The notes: generated by a model from the sequence alone, not told the origin. A DNA stretch of 64,000 bases from Pontivivens ytuae (GCF_015679265.1 NZ_CP064942.1:2016001-2080000), one strand, 5' to 3'. Shown: positions 1 through 9,882, counted from the first letter of the stretch. Translations and numbers: made by a program.

Positions 1-2
1 TT

Positions 3-518
3 CACTCCCAAAGTGAAGAGCTGACCCTTGGCTATCCACGCTGCTGCAGTGATTGGCATTTCGACTGCTATCTTGCCCGTGGTGTCGAGGCCTTTTGCGC
101 GGTTTTCCAACGCAGTGCTACACCAGATGACCTCGTCAGATATGCAAGGTCAGAGTGGGTGCCGAACTCCGGCTTTTTCCTACCCGACGAACTGTACCTT
201 ACGGGCTTGCTGGCAGGAGAGCAGCGCTTCCCGTTTCTAGGTCACTTGGCATGTCCTGACTGTCGCCTCCGAGAGGATAGCCCTTCAGCAGTCTTGAACG
301 AGACATACCGCCGTTTTGCACACGAAGTTGATCCTGCCGAAGCAGAGCAAGTTGCAAAATGGGCAGATGAACTGAAGACAGGTCTGGAAAGCAGGATGAA
401 TAGCATCCCGAGGTTAATCAGGGAGGCCTCCAGTGAAACCGGCCTCTCCGGAGTAGATAGGGAAACCTACGAGCGACACAGCAGATATTTATCAAAAGCA
501 CTTGGTCTCAAGAAGTAG
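3..518 (+). CDS. Unknown protein, 5'-truncated by window edge
   Basis: An open frame runs in from the left edge and ends at the TAG at 516-518, so the true start lies outside the window. The visible part is about 171 residues. It has a cysteine cluster near its beginning (CCSDWHFDC) and a later CPDC pair, suggesting a small metal-binding module, followed by a charged, probably helical C-terminus. I do not recognise the family. It lies upstream of the SspE-like effector on the same strand and may belong to the same defence locus. A GTG at 159 could be an internal start, but the frame is coding-like on both sides of it. Confidence 0.5.
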   Translation, partial: HSQSEELTLGYPRCCSDWHFDCYLARGVEAFCAVFQRSATPDDLVRYARSEWVPNSGFFLPDELYLTGLLAGEQRFPFLGHLACPDCRLREDSPSAVLNETYRRFAHEVDPAEAEQVAKWADELKTGLESRMNSIPRLIREASSETGLSGVDRETYERHSRYLSKALGLKK

Positions 519-521
519 TCC

Positions 522-656
522 TTGGCAACATATAAGTATCCTTTTGATGTACCTGTTTGGTCAAAACAATCACTTGAAGAAGAAATGAAAATCGCTGCTT
601 CAACGGGCGGCTGTTTCAATGCTACCGGTTTGGGCAATTGGAAGCACAACAAATGA
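522..656 (+). CDS. Possible 44-aa small protein
   Basis: A short open frame starts with TTG three bases after the previous stop and ends 16 bp before the SspE-like start. It encodes 44 residues with a Gly-Cys rich C-terminal half (TGGCFNATGLGNWKHNK). No clear ribosome-binding site is seen, so it would rely on translational coupling. I do not recognise it. It could be a real small gene of the operon, or the 3' remnant of the upstream gene after a stop. Confidence 0.28.
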   Translation: MATYKYPFDVPVWSKQSLEEEMKIAASTGGCFNATGLGNWKHNK

Positions 657-672
657 ATGAGGCATTCTAGCA

Positions 673-2976
673 ATGACCATCGATGTTAAGGATTCTTTTC
701 GGGCGAATCCGCGTAGTGTTCGAGAATTTTTACTTGAGCCAGGGCAAGGCTGCTACATCCCAGCGTATCAGCGCGAGTATCGGTGGGATAAGGGAAACGT
801 TGATCGGTTATTCGAAGATGTCGTGATGGGGCTGTGTCAACTTCCCGACCGAGCCAAGACGATCAGCTTTCTTGGTACGGTGATCGCCATCCACGACACG
901 ACTTATGCGACAGTTAAGCCAGTTCATCGAAACGAAATGCCTCGTTCGGTCATGACAATCATTGATGGGCAGCAAAGACTTTCGACATTTATTTTGATTT
1001 TCATAGCTCTCCACGATCAACTTTGTCGACACAGACGAACCTTCGATCGCATCGAAGGTGAAGCCGAAACCTGGCTCAAAACCGAGATCGACAAACTATC
1101 ACCCGAGCTCCAAGACTGCGTCATTCTCGATAGAAGGACCGGCAGTGGTCTCAATCGGTACTACCCGCGGATCATCAGGTCGTTCGTGGATGTCTGGTCG
1201 TCGCAACCGGATACTGCAAAATATGATGGCGCGATCGCGAGCATGATATGGCAATACATCTCACACGTTCTCGGAGAAGAGCAATCGCAGCGAGAATTTC
1301 GGCCTAGTAACCTTGGCGATGACGACGGACCTTCTGCTAACGTGCTGCGGGTGTATTCGCACATTGTGAATAGGCTTAAGCGTTTGGGCCGGCAGTCAGA
1401 AGACCAACCGGAGTTACTCGACTATGCAGTTAAGCCTGGATTCGGAATGCAATTGTTGGGCTACGAAATTGATGAAAGCGTCGTATCACGACTTCAATCG
1501 CTCGAGGATAATCCTGCGGATAGACGTTTCCGAGACGCATTTTGTGGCCTTATATTTGGCCACTATGCGCAACAGCGGATGGCCTTTACGGTGGTGCAAA
1601 CCGGTAGCGAAGATGATGCATTCGATATGTTCGAAGCGCTGAATACGACAGGCGAACCGCTCACAGCATTCGAAACATTTGAGCCAAGAGTTATCGAAGC
1701 AGAGGGTCTAGAAGCTTATGAAGCCTCCGAGGCACATAGGCAGATGAAGCGGGTCAAGACCTATCTCGATCAATTCATCGAACAGACTGACAAAGTTCAA
1801 AAAGCTACTTCGAGTATGCTCGTTTCTTTCGCACTTGCAGATACTGGTGAGAAGCTCGGCGCGAAATTGAATGAGCAACGTCGATATCTGAGAAAGCGTT
1901 TCGATGATCCGGATGGCGGCGAAGGCTTTCGGGCAGCTTTCATTGAACGTCTAGGAGACGTTGCTGACTTCATGGCCGTTGCCTGGACAGCAGATGGTTT
2001 GGCCGGGTTCGGTGACTTGTCAGTGTCCGACGCTCAATCCATTGTGAGCCTTGAGTACCTTAGAAACCTGAATCACACAGTGACAGTAGCCCCGCTTTCT
2101 CGGTTCTTTGGCCACGCTCTAGCCGCAAACGAACCGGAAGCGCGCCGCCGAGCAGTGGCGGATTTGTCCAAGGCTATGAAAGCTTGTGCGTCCTTCAGTG
2201 CACTTTGGCGTGGGGCATTTGGCGGAACAGCAAACATTGATGCAGTTTATCGGAAGGTGATGGCGGAAGGGGATGGTACTTCCGCGCTTTCGGCAGATCC
2301 GAAAGGACGAGTGGGCACTGTTGATATAAGGCTTCTGAAGTCGCTGCTTCGTAGCGCGTTAGAAGACAAGGAGATCGATACAGTCGAGCGATGGACTGCA
2401 AGAGCTGAAAGGTGCCCGATTTATACAGGCTCGAAACCAACGGCGCAGTTCCTCCTTATCGCAGCCGCTCATGACGCGGAAGCTGACAGGGATGCGTCTG
2501 GCTTAACCGTTAGAGGCCGTGTCGGAGTTCATCCGACCCTTGAGCCGGTAGCGTGGTCAGATTTATCTGCGAAGGAAATCGAGCATGTAGCGCCGCAATC
2601 TGGCGTGGGGTCAACTTGGGATCAGCGCATTTATGAGGACCGGGACATCCTACACTCGCTGGGAAACCTGACCTTGCTTCCGAAGCTGCAAAATATAGTG
2701 ATGTCGGATCATCCTTGGCCAATGAAACGCGCGGGTCTGAAAGCACTGGCGGCACGCACACCAGAAGATTTTGAGGCTCTTCGGCAAGAAGCGCGTGAGC
2801 TTGGTTTGGAATTGCCTGCTCAGGGCGAGGCAATCCTAGCATCCGCAACCTATTCGCCTTTCAATGTTCCCATTTCGTCGCTTCAGGGCGACTGGGATCT
2901 TGATTTTCTCTTGAGTAGATCGTCTCGCCTAGCCATGCGGGCGTGGGAGACACTGCGCCCGTGGCTTGATGACTAA
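673..2976 (+). CDS. sspE: SspE-like DUF262/DUF1524 anti-phage effector
   Basis: This 767-residue protein has an N-terminal DUF262 (GmrSD-type) domain: IPAYQREYRW near residue 30 and the DGQQR motif at residues 98-102, the NTP-binding signature of this family. The C-terminal third carries a DUF1524 HNH-like nuclease core, with IEHVAPQS around residues 636-643 and GNLTLLP around 664-670. In the Ssp system the effector senses phosphorothioate DNA through the DUF262 part and nicks invading DNA with the HNH part. Neighbouring sspA-D homologues support that role. Without them it could be called a generic GmrSD-type restriction protein. The frame is intact. A gap of about 180 bp holding repeats separates it from the modification operon, so it probably has its own promoter. 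Confidence 0.8.
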   Translation: MTIDVKDSFRANPRSVREFLLEPGQGCYIPAYQREYRWDKGNVDRLFEDVVMGLCQLPDRAKTISFLGTVIAIHDTTYATVKPVHRNEMPRSVMTIIDGQQRLSTFILIFIALHDQLCRHRRTFDRIEGEAETWLKTEIDKLSPELQDCVILDRRTGSGLNRYYPRIIRSFVDVWSSQPDTAKYDGAIASMIWQYISHVLGEEQSQREFRPSNLGDDDGPSANVLRVYSHIVNRLKRLGRQSEDQPELLDYAVKPGFGMQLLGYEIDESVVSRLQSLEDNPADRRFRDAFCGLIFGHYAQQRMAFTVVQTGSEDDAFDMFEALNTTGEPLTAFETFEPRVIEAEGLEAYEASEAHRQMKRVKTYLDQFIEQTDKVQKATSSMLVSFALADTGEKLGAKLNEQRRYLRKRFDDPDGGEGFRAAFIERLGDVADFMAVAWTADGLAGFGDLSVSDAQSIVSLEYLRNLNHTVTVAPLSRFFGHALAANEPEARRRAVADLSKAMKACASFSALWRGAFGGTANIDAVYRKVMAEGDGTSALSADPKGRVGTVDIRLLKSLLRSALEDKEIDTVERWTARAERCPIYTGSKPTAQFLLIAAAHDAEADRDASGLTVRGRVGVHPTLEPVAWSDLSAKEIEHVAPQSGVGSTWDQRIYEDRDILHSLGNLTLLPKLQNIVMSDHPWPMKRAGLKALAARTPEDFEALRQEARELGLELPAQGEAILASATYSPFNVPISSLQGDWDLDFLLSRSSRLAMRAWETLRPWLDD

Positions 2977-3055
2977 GGTCGGTCATATCTTGCGACACTG
3001 TCGGTGTGCTGCGGCTTTGGCCTCGCATGATCATCTGTGCAGTGCGGATGTCTAC

Positions 3056-3143
3056 CTAGTTTAGGGCGGACTGAGATAAACTGGTTACAACCTTTCTGGA
3101 ATCATCTATAGCTAGTTTAGCGAAGCAGACAATAAACTAGCTA
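3056..3143. promoter_or_regulatory. Phased CTAGTTTA/TAAACTAG operator-like repeat array
   Basis: Four related 8-bp sites lie just upstream of the ATPase start: CTAGTTTA at 3056-3063, TAAACTGG at 3077-3084, CTAGTTTA at 3112-3119 and TAAACTAG at 3133-3140. Each pair is an inverted repeat with a 21-bp site-to-site pitch, and the second pair repeats the first exactly 56 bp downstream. The downstream pair extends to a perfect 11-bp inverted repeat (3109-3119 with 3133-3143). The geometry suggests cooperative binding of a dimeric regulator that controls the operon starting at 3156. The regulator is not identified. Confidence 0.65.
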
Positions 3144-3155
3144 CAGGCTCTAACG

Positions 3156-4328
3156 TTGGATCCACAGACAAATCCGTATGCCCCTGGCGCGGGAACCCCT
3201 CCGCCTGAGTTGGCCGGCCGCGATGTCATCTTGAACGAAGCTCGCACAGCAATTCAGCGCAACAGGTTGGGAAAAGCTGCGCGAAGCTTCATTTTCGTGG
3301 GTCTTCGGGGTGTCGGCAAGACTGTGCTGCTCAACGAGGTTCAAGCCATCGCAGAGGAAGACGGCGCTCTGACTGACTTCCTTGAGGTCAGTGCCAACGA
3401 GCCACTCTCGATCAGTATCATAGGCACTCTTCGCTCGACCCTCTTGAAGCTCGACCGCGCCAAAGGTGTCAGCGAGAAGGTCAAGAAGGGCCTCCGGGTC
3501 CTCAAGAGCTACGTCGGTGCCATCAAGATCAAGTACGAGAACGTCGAATTCTCAGTCGATGTCGATGCTGAGACTGGCATCGCAGACAGCGGCAAGCTGT
3601 CTCGTGATCTAGCTGATCTCTTTATTGCCGCAGGGGAGGCTGCAAAGGCCCGCGAAACTTCGATCGTCATCCTAGTCGATGAGTTCCAGAACCTGTCGGA
3701 CGAAGACTTCGAAGCCCTCATCATGGCTATCCACCGAATTGATCAAAAGCAGCTGCCTTTGATGGTTGTGGGGGCCGGCCTCCCGCTCCTTATCAAGCTC
3801 ACGGGAGACGCGAAGTCTTACTCCGAGCGCCTTTTTGACTATCCAGATATCGGCCCTCTAGACGCAACAGAAGCGCGCCGCGCTCTGGTCGCTCCAGCCA
3901 ATGAGGCCGCGGTGGAATTCGATGATGCTGCGGTCAGCCACATCATAGAACGCACTCAAGGCTATCCGTATTTTCTTCAGGAATGGGGTTACCAAGCTTG
4001 GAACTGTGCTGACGGGTCGCCGATCAGCGCCGACGATGTCGAAAAAGCCGAAGTGCGGGCAGTAGAACGGCTCGATAAGAACTTCTTCCGCTCGCGCTAC
4101 GAACGACTGTCCGACCCTCAGAAGACCTATCTGCGTGCAATGGCGCAGTTGGGGCCAGGCCCGCACAAAACTGGCGATATCGCCGATGTCTTGGGCAAGA
4201 CCTCCTCGCAGCTTGGTCCTACGAGGGATGCTCTAATCACGAATGGGATGATCTACAGCCCAAAGTATGGATACGCCGCGTTTACCGTTCCGCTCTTCGA
4301 CGAATTCATGCGGCGGGCTGAACCATGA
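3156..4328 (+). CDS. Orc1/ExeA-like AAA ATPase
   Basis: This 390-residue protein starts at TTG. The N-terminal NPYAPGAGTPPPELAGRD stretch, typical of this family, begins right after it, and an in-frame stop lies just upstream at 3138. Walker A is GLRGVGKT near residues 49-56 and Walker B is VILVDEFQ near residue 170. The C-terminus looks like a winged helix. It belongs to the Orc1-like AAA_16 ATPases, which are common in mobile DNA. Its last four bases (ATGA) overlap the start of the cysteine desulfurase gene, so it is translated with the PT-modification genes, although it is not part of the classical SspABCD set. It may be an accessory loader or regulator of the modification complex; that role is inferred. 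Confidence 0.75.
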   Translation: MDPQTNPYAPGAGTPPPELAGRDVILNEARTAIQRNRLGKAARSFIFVGLRGVGKTVLLNEVQAIAEEDGALTDFLEVSANEPLSISIIGTLRSTLLKLDRAKGVSEKVKKGLRVLKSYVGAIKIKYENVEFSVDVDAETGIADSGKLSRDLADLFIAAGEAAKARETSIVILVDEFQNLSDEDFEALIMAIHRIDQKQLPLMVVGAGLPLLIKLTGDAKSYSERLFDYPDIGPLDATEARRALVAPANEAAVEFDDAAVSHIIERTQGYPYFLQEWGYQAWNCADGSPISADDVEKAEVRAVERLDKNFFRSRYERLSDPQKTYLRAMAQLGPGPHKTGDIADVLGKTSSQLGPTRDALITNGMIYSPKYGYAAFTVPLFDEFMRRAEP

Positions 4329-5536
4329 GTCCGCTCTACTTCGATTTCGCCGCATCAACCCCGCTCGCTCCGGAAGTTGCCGATGCTATGGCGCCTTGGC
4401 TAAGCGGGCTTTACGGCAACCCACATTCGGACCACCTGACCGGATTTGCAGCTGCTAACGCAATTGAGCGGGCCAAGGATCAGGTTTCATCGCTGTTGAG
4501 CTGCAGCCCCGAGGATATCATCCTCACGTCAGGAGCGACCGAGGCGAACAACTTGGCACTGAAGGGCGTGCTCCTGTCCAACAGTATTCCAGGCCGGCAT
4601 TTGATTGTGAGCGCGATTGAGCACAAATGCATCTTGGAGGCCGCTGGTCATCTCGAAGACTCTGGTTTTGATCTTACCATCATTCCGCCAGCTGCTGACG
4701 GGCAGATCAGAATTTCTGACGTCTCGGCTGCGCTCCGCGACGACACTGCGCTTGTCTCGATCATGGCCGTTAACAACGAGACCGGGGTCATCCAGCCTGT
4801 CCGAGAACTCGCCAGGCTTTGTGAGGCCCGAGGCGTCTTTTTTCACACCGATGCGGCGCAGGCGGTTGGACGAATCGAATTGGACTTTGACGTTCTGCCC
4901 AACACTCTTATGAGCCTCTCCGCCCACAAGATCTACGGGCCACAGGGCATCGGAGCTTTGATCGCTCCGCGGCAAATCCAGCGCCAGATGGTGCCGCTTT
5001 TCCACGGCGGAGGTCAGCAGGGCGGTATTCGTAGCGGAACAATCCCGACCGCTTTGTGTGTTGGCTTGGGGAGAGCTGCGGAACTCGCAAGAGAGCGGCG
5101 AAACGAAGACAATACATACCTCAGCGATATTCGTACAAAGTTCGTGCACTTGCTGCGGGAACGCGAATGCGTGCCCGAGTTGAATGCGGATGCCGAGATC
5201 GTACCAGGTATCATGAGTCTCCGATTTTCCGGTGTTGATGCTGCTGAATTGGTTTTGACCGTCCAGAAAAACCTATCTATATCAATGGGTTCGGCCTGCA
5301 ATGCGGGATCGATTGAGCCATCGTATGTCCTGCAGGCCATGGGCATCCCAAGCTCTCACGCCAACGAGAGCGTGCGGATCAGTTTCGGGCGAACGACCAC
5401 TAAGGAGGACATCCTTGAAGCTGCCGATGCGCTCGCCGCCGGCATCAGGAGAATTCGTGACCGTGGTGAAAGCCCCGGTGTGATTTCGGAAAGTGGTCTT
5501 CAGTTGCCACTTCCAACTGGAGGAAATCCCCAGTAG
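4325..5536 (+). CDS. sspA: Cysteine desulfurase, SspA/DndA type
   Basis: This 403-residue protein is a fold-type I PLP enzyme of the NifS/IscS class. Visible motifs are the substrate and cofactor His in SAIEHK, the PLP lysine in SAHKIYGP near residue 200, and the active-site Cys325 in GSACNAG. It removes sulfur from L-cysteine as a persulfide. Next to sspBCD the sulfur is expected to go to the PP-loop protein SspD for DNA phosphorothioation rather than to Fe-S assembly. ATGA overlap with the upstream ATPase and a 9-bp gap to sspB place it inside the operon. The C-terminal tail after residue 385 is divergent and proline/glycine rich. Confidence 0.88.
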   Translation: MSPLYFDFAASTPLAPEVADAMAPWLSGLYGNPHSDHLTGFAAANAIERAKDQVSSLLSCSPEDIILTSGATEANNLALKGVLLSNSIPGRHLIVSAIEHKCILEAAGHLEDSGFDLTIIPPAADGQIRISDVSAALRDDTALVSIMAVNNETGVIQPVRELARLCEARGVFFHTDAAQAVGRIELDFDVLPNTLMSLSAHKIYGPQGIGALIAPRQIQRQMVPLFHGGGQQGGIRSGTIPTALCVGLGRAAELARERRNEDNTYLSDIRTKFVHLLRERECVPELNADAEIVPGIMSLRFSGVDAAELVLTVQKNLSISMGSACNAGSIEPSYVLQAMGIPSSHANESVRISFGRTTTKEDILEAADALAAGIRRIRDRGESPGVISESGLQLPLPTGGNPQ

Positions 5537-5545
5537 GGTAGAAAT

Positions 5546-6496
5546 ATGCTTCGAGGACCATTGAATGACCCCGCCGTCAAAACCCGATTTGCCGGCCACG
5601 AGACCTTCCCCCTTCGACGCCTTTGGCTGCGCAAGGCCTATGAAGCTGTGCGGGAAGATGAAAAATCCAGTCAAAACAATACTTTCGATAAAGACTTCGG
5701 CATTGTTAGATTCGGCGTCGGCAAGAATATGGTCGCGGCGATCCGCCATTGGGCCCAGATATTTCGCGTCATCGAAGAGGATGGCGAAAGCGGCACCTAC
5801 CGTGTGAGCCGGTTAGGGCAGCTTATATTTGACGATGAGACCGGCCTTGACCCCTACATGGAGAGCATTTCAACGATTTGGTTGCTGCACTGGTTCGTTG
5901 CCAGCGATTTTGAGCGGGCAACTACTTGGTTCTATGCCTTCAATCATCTCAATGCGCAGACCTTTGATCGCGACAGCCTTACCGAGTCTTTGGGTCTTTT
6001 GTGCAAGCGCCTTGAGCGCGCGCGATCTTCGACGGCGACATTGAAGCGAGACGTGGAGTGCTTTGTGCGGTCCTATGTTGCGAAAGCTGGAGCAGGAGCG
6101 ATCGACGATCAGATCGAAACGGTGCTCGGTGAATTGGGCCTGATCAAGGAGGTGTCGTCACGCTCATTCGAGTTTCGCCGGGGGGCCAAGCCCACGCTGC
6201 ATGATGGCATCTTCCTTTTCGCTTTGGAGGAGTTCTGGCAAAACTGGGCGCCTCAGCAATCCACCTTGTCGGTTGAAGCGATTGTCTATGAGCCCGGATC
6301 GCCGGGCAGGGTCTTTAAGCTCGACGAGCATGCTGTGGTCGATCGCCTTGTAGCCATAGATACTGCCTCAAAGGGTGCTTATGCTTGGTCTGACACGGCG
6401 GGTGTTCGTAACGTCGCCCGTCGGAGAGACGATGTGGACCCCCTCGACTTTTTGCCGGCCGCTTTCGACGCTGAGACGTCTCAGGAGGCAGCATGA
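5546..6496 (+). CDS. sspB: DUF4007 protein, SspB-like
   Basis: This 316-residue protein opens with the DUF4007 signature (KTRFAGHETFPLRRLWLRKA, residues 10-29), followed by a helical region with a GVGKNMVAAIRHW segment. DUF4007 proteins pair with large P-loop NTPases and PAPS-reductase-like proteins in PT-modification loci, and SspB is the DNA-nicking member of the Ssp complex. Its end overlaps the next start by ATGA (6493-6496), indicating coupled translation with SspC. The order sspA-sspB-sspC-sspD matches the described Ssp arrangement. Confidence 0.8.
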   Translation: MLRGPLNDPAVKTRFAGHETFPLRRLWLRKAYEAVREDEKSSQNNTFDKDFGIVRFGVGKNMVAAIRHWAQIFRVIEEDGESGTYRVSRLGQLIFDDETGLDPYMESISTIWLLHWFVASDFERATTWFYAFNHLNAQTFDRDSLTESLGLLCKRLERARSSTATLKRDVECFVRSYVAKAGAGAIDDQIETVLGELGLIKEVSSRSFEFRRGAKPTLHDGIFLFALEEFWQNWAPQQSTLSVEAIVYEPGSPGRVFKLDEHAVVDRLVAIDTASKGAYAWSDTAGVRNVARRRDDVDPLDFLPAAFDAETSQEAA

Positions 6497-9400
6497 GCGA
6501 TACAGCTTCACTTAGTGATGTCGTTTCTGTCGAGCGGCGCTTTCAGCGGTCTATCCGGCTTGACGCGGATCTCGGCCAGCCGGAGCCGCTCTTGGGCTAT
6601 GTCGCTCACGAAACGTCGAAAACGACACTCGCCACGACGCTGAAACTCGTCGCCAATCGACAGGGAGCTTTCACTTGGACCGGCCCTTACGGTGGAGGCA
6701 AGTCCAGCCTCGCGCTGATGTTCGCATCGTGCCTGCATGCCCAAAAGGACATTCGCAAGCTCGCACGCGATACGCTCAAGGACGTTCAGGGCGCTAAATC
6801 CTTTTTCAAGGAGGCATCCGAAGACTGGCTTACGGTAGCCATCACGGGCCGACGAGGTGATCCTGTTGCCGATTTGCGGGATCAATTGTCGAAAGCCGTT
6901 GCGGATGCGCCGGGTAAAGCGCGAACGAAACGGTCGCGGTCTGAAGATCCGTCGGGGCGCGATGTAATCGAGCGGCTGACGAGAGAGGCCGATGCGCGCA
7001 TCGATGGCGGTGTCCTAGTCGTCATCGACGAGATGGGTAAGTATCTCGAAGGCGCTGCCGATCGTGCTGTCGACATTCACTTCTTCCAGGATTTGGCAGA
7101 AGCGGCCAACCGCAGTGACGGACGGCTGATTGTCATCGGTATTCTTCACCAAGCATTCGAACGGTACGCTGAACGACTTGGGTCGCGCGTTCAGGACGAG
7201 TGGGCGAAGATTCAAGGCCGTTACGTCGATATCCCCGTCATTACCGCTATTGACGAGGTGATCGATTTGTTGGGCAAAGCGATCTCAAGCGGTGCCGATC
7301 ATAAGAAAAGCCTCAAAACGGCCAAAGCAATTGCGAAGGTCGTAACTGTTCGAAGACCGGGCGCGCCAGATGACCTTGCTGAGCGCCTAGATCGATGCTG
7401 GCCCCTTCACCCTGTGACTGCTGCACTCTTGGGGCCGATCACGCGTCGCAGATTTGGACAGAACGAGCGGAGTCTCTTCGGGTTTCTGGCGTCGGCAGAG
7501 CCGGGTGGATTTTCAGAGTTCCTGCAGCGCGCCGACGTGAACGAAGAGCGCATGTATGAACCATCGGATCTTTGGGACTACCTTCATCTCAATTTAGAAG
7601 CGGCCATCCTAGCCTCAAGTGACGGACATAGGTGGGCGCAGGCGATCGATGTCATCGAGCGATCACGCCGGAGTGGTAACCCTCTTCATGAACGGGTCGC
7701 GAAAACGGTCGCAATCATTGACCTGTTTCACAACGGTTCGGGGGTTGCTGCAGAGCTGTCAGCGATTGCAGCTTCGATTTCGGGCGCGAGCAAGAATGAT
7801 ATCCGTGATGCCCTTGAGCACCTAAGCCAAAGCTCTTGCCTGGTATTCCGCCGCCATCTTGATGCCTATGCGATTTTTGCAGGTAGCGACTTCGATATCG
7901 ACAAGGAAGTTGCAGCTCGACTCGAAAGTACGGAGACTCTCAACGTCGCCACTTTGAGCCGCCTTGCGGATTTGCGTCCCATCCTTGCCAAGAAGCATTA
8001 CTTCGATACTGGAACGCCCCGTTGGTATGATGCAGAACTGGTTGAGCTGACGCAGGAGGGCATACCGGCTAAGGCTCTCGCACCGAGTGCAGGATCTGCC
8101 GGAAAGTTTGTTCTGGTCTTGCCATCTCTCGATTTGACGGTCGACGAGGTTAGGGCCGAGCTGGCACGAGAAGGTGATGCGCGCTCGACCGATCTGCCCG
8201 TCGTGGTCGGCTTCCCGAAGAATTACGAAACGATCCGCGCGCTTGGCCGTGAGCTTGCTGCAACCGCGGATGTTCAACGCGATAGTTCGGAGCTCGAGGG
8301 TGATGCAGCCGCGCGTCGTGAAATGCAAGCCCGGCTCAGTGCACTGCATGCTAATCTGGAGGAGGAACTCCGGATCGCATTTGCGAGTGCGGAGTGGTTT
8401 CTGGATGGCAAAACGCTTCCATCGGCCGGGGACATGTCAGGTCTCTCGCGCCTGGCCAGCGAGCTCGCGGAGACGACCTTTGGTGAGGCGCCAACCATAC
8501 GGTCAGAACTCATCAACCGGCAGAGACCTTCGAGTAACACCAATGCAGCTCTTCGCGCGCTTCTTCATGCGATTGCTGGCTCGGACGGCGAGCCCAGCTT
8601 TGGGATAGAAGGCTACCCTGCGGAGCGCGGTCTGGCATCGACAGTGCTCGAGGCAACGAGCCTCTACCAGGAAGTCGATGGAAAGTGGCGATTTGTTGTG
8701 CCGACCAAGCGGCACAAAGCGCCATTCAGTACCTTTGCGCCGCTGTGGCAAGAGGCTGACCGTCTTGTTGAACAAGACGCGCAAGTGTCTTTCCAGGAGC
8801 TCTACGATGCTTGGGAGCGGCCACCTTATGGACTCCGTCGCGGTGTCATGCCGCTTCTTGCCATTGCCTATTTCAAGTCGCGTCGGGATCGAACGGCAAT
8901 TTATGTCGAGGGCGTCTTTCAACCTAATGTGACCGATCTGGTGATGGACATCCTGCTGCAGGATCCGAAGCAGGTTTCTATGCGGGGGGTGCGCCGGGAC
9001 AAGTCTAGCGGAAAAGCGCTGGAGATGCTGGCTAAGCGTGCAGAAGAACTGGTCGGTTGGGCACCACCTGCCGAACCGCTTCCCGTTGCGCAGGCTCTAG
9101 TCGAGTTTGTCTTCACCCTGCCGAACTGGTCCAAGAAAGCCCAAGCCGCCATATCCAAGCAGACTTTGGACGTACGGCGCATTCTGATTGATGCGGACGA
9201 TCCGCATCAATTGTTCTTCGTCGATCTGCCAAAAGCCGTCGGGGCAACCGGAACTGCTGCAGCCGAAAAGATATCAGCCGCGCTGGACGAGCTTGGGAAC
9301 GCTTATCCGAAAATGATTGGCGAGTTGATGCACATTATGCTGACGAGCCTCAAGCACACGGGAACGGATTTGGGTCCACTTCGCAATCGAGCCGCAGCAA

Positions 9401-9882
9401 TCAAGGGTATGGCTGGTGACGACCTTAAATTGAACGGCTTTATCAGCCGGCTGGCGGAGTTTGATGGGTCCACAGAGAAAATGGCCGACATCTGTGGCTT
9501 GGTGACCAGCTCGCCTGTCTCGACTTGGCACGATCTTGAGCCAAGCCGTGCCGGGCTGCAGCTCTCAGACTATGCATACCGGTTCCGCCGGGTCGAACTC
9601 TTCGGAACTGGCCTCGAGGAGCCAACGCAAACCGCCGTCATGGTGATGGCTGGGGTTGGAGAAACCGAACGGAGCGTTATTCGAAGGGCACAGGTGTCTG
9701 TCGATGCGAAGGTCGCGTTGGAGCCTGTGATTGAGCAAGTCGGGCAAATTCTCGATGCGGCGCAGCTCGATCAGGATCTCTTGTTGGCGGTCTTGGCGGA
9801 GGTCGCACAACGCAATCTCGAAAGCGACGGGGAAACTGACATCAGCGTGCCGCTCGTCTCCGAGGAAAGAGCAGAACAGTGA
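6493..9882 (+). CDS. sspC: Large P-loop NTPase, SspC-like
   Basis: This 1129-residue cytoplasmic protein has Walker A GPYGGGKSS around residues 64-72 and a Walker B-like VLVVIDEMGKYLE near residue 175. The rest is mostly helical without other recognised domains. It fits SspC, the ATPase of the single-strand phosphorothioation machinery, which is thought to drive conformational work with SspB and SspD. It overlaps both neighbours by 4 bp (ATGA with sspB, GTGA with sspD), so the three proteins should be made in fixed ratios. Its length suits the large ATPases of such loci, and no frame damage is visible. Confidence 0.8.
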   Translation: MSDTASLSDVVSVERRFQRSIRLDADLGQPEPLLGYVAHETSKTTLATTLKLVANRQGAFTWTGPYGGGKSSLALMFASCLHAQKDIRKLARDTLKDVQGAKSFFKEASEDWLTVAITGRRGDPVADLRDQLSKAVADAPGKARTKRSRSEDPSGRDVIERLTREADARIDGGVLVVIDEMGKYLEGAADRAVDIHFFQDLAEAANRSDGRLIVIGILHQAFERYAERLGSRVQDEWAKIQGRYVDIPVITAIDEVIDLLGKAISSGADHKKSLKTAKAIAKVVTVRRPGAPDDLAERLDRCWPLHPVTAALLGPITRRRFGQNERSLFGFLASAEPGGFSEFLQRADVNEERMYEPSDLWDYLHLNLEAAILASSDGHRWAQAIDVIERSRRSGNPLHERVAKTVAIIDLFHNGSGVAAELSAIAASISGASKNDIRDALEHLSQSSCLVFRRHLDAYAIFAGSDFDIDKEVAARLESTETLNVATLSRLADLRPILAKKHYFDTGTPRWYDAELVELTQEGIPAKALAPSAGSAGKFVLVLPSLDLTVDEVRAELAREGDARSTDLPVVVGFPKNYETIRALGRELAATADVQRDSSELEGDAAARREMQARLSALHANLEEELRIAFASAEWFLDGKTLPSAGDMSGLSRLASELAETTFGEAPTIRSELINRQRPSSNTNAALRALLHAIAGSDGEPSFGIEGYPAERGLASTVLEATSLYQEVDGKWRFVVPTKRHKAPFSTFAPLWQEADRLVEQDAQVSFQELYDAWERPPYGLRRGVMPLLAIAYFKSRRDRTAIYVEGVFQPNVTDLVMDILLQDPKQVSMRGVRRDKSSGKALEMLAKRAEELVGWAPPAEPLPVAQALVEFVFTLPNWSKKAQAAISKQTLDVRRILIDADDPHQLFFVDLPKAVGATGTAAAEKISAALDELGNAYPKMIGELMHIMLTSLKHTGTDLGPLRNRAAAIKGMAGDDLKLNGFISRLAEFDGSTEKMADICGLVTSSPVSTWHDLEPSRAGLQLSDYAYRFRRVELFGTGLEEPTQTAVMVMAGVGETERSVIRRAQVSVDAKVALEPVIEQVGQILDAAQLDQDLLLAVLAEVAQRNLESDGETDISVPLVSEERAEQ

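Noticed and set aside
3056..3143. CRISPR-like repeat structure before the PT operon
   Set aside because: Only two units of a short inverted repeat with no spacers or cas genes. It is better explained as operators.
4529..5149. 206-codon - strand frame opposite sspA
   Set aside because: Antisense to a cysteine desulfurase with intact PLP and Cys motifs.
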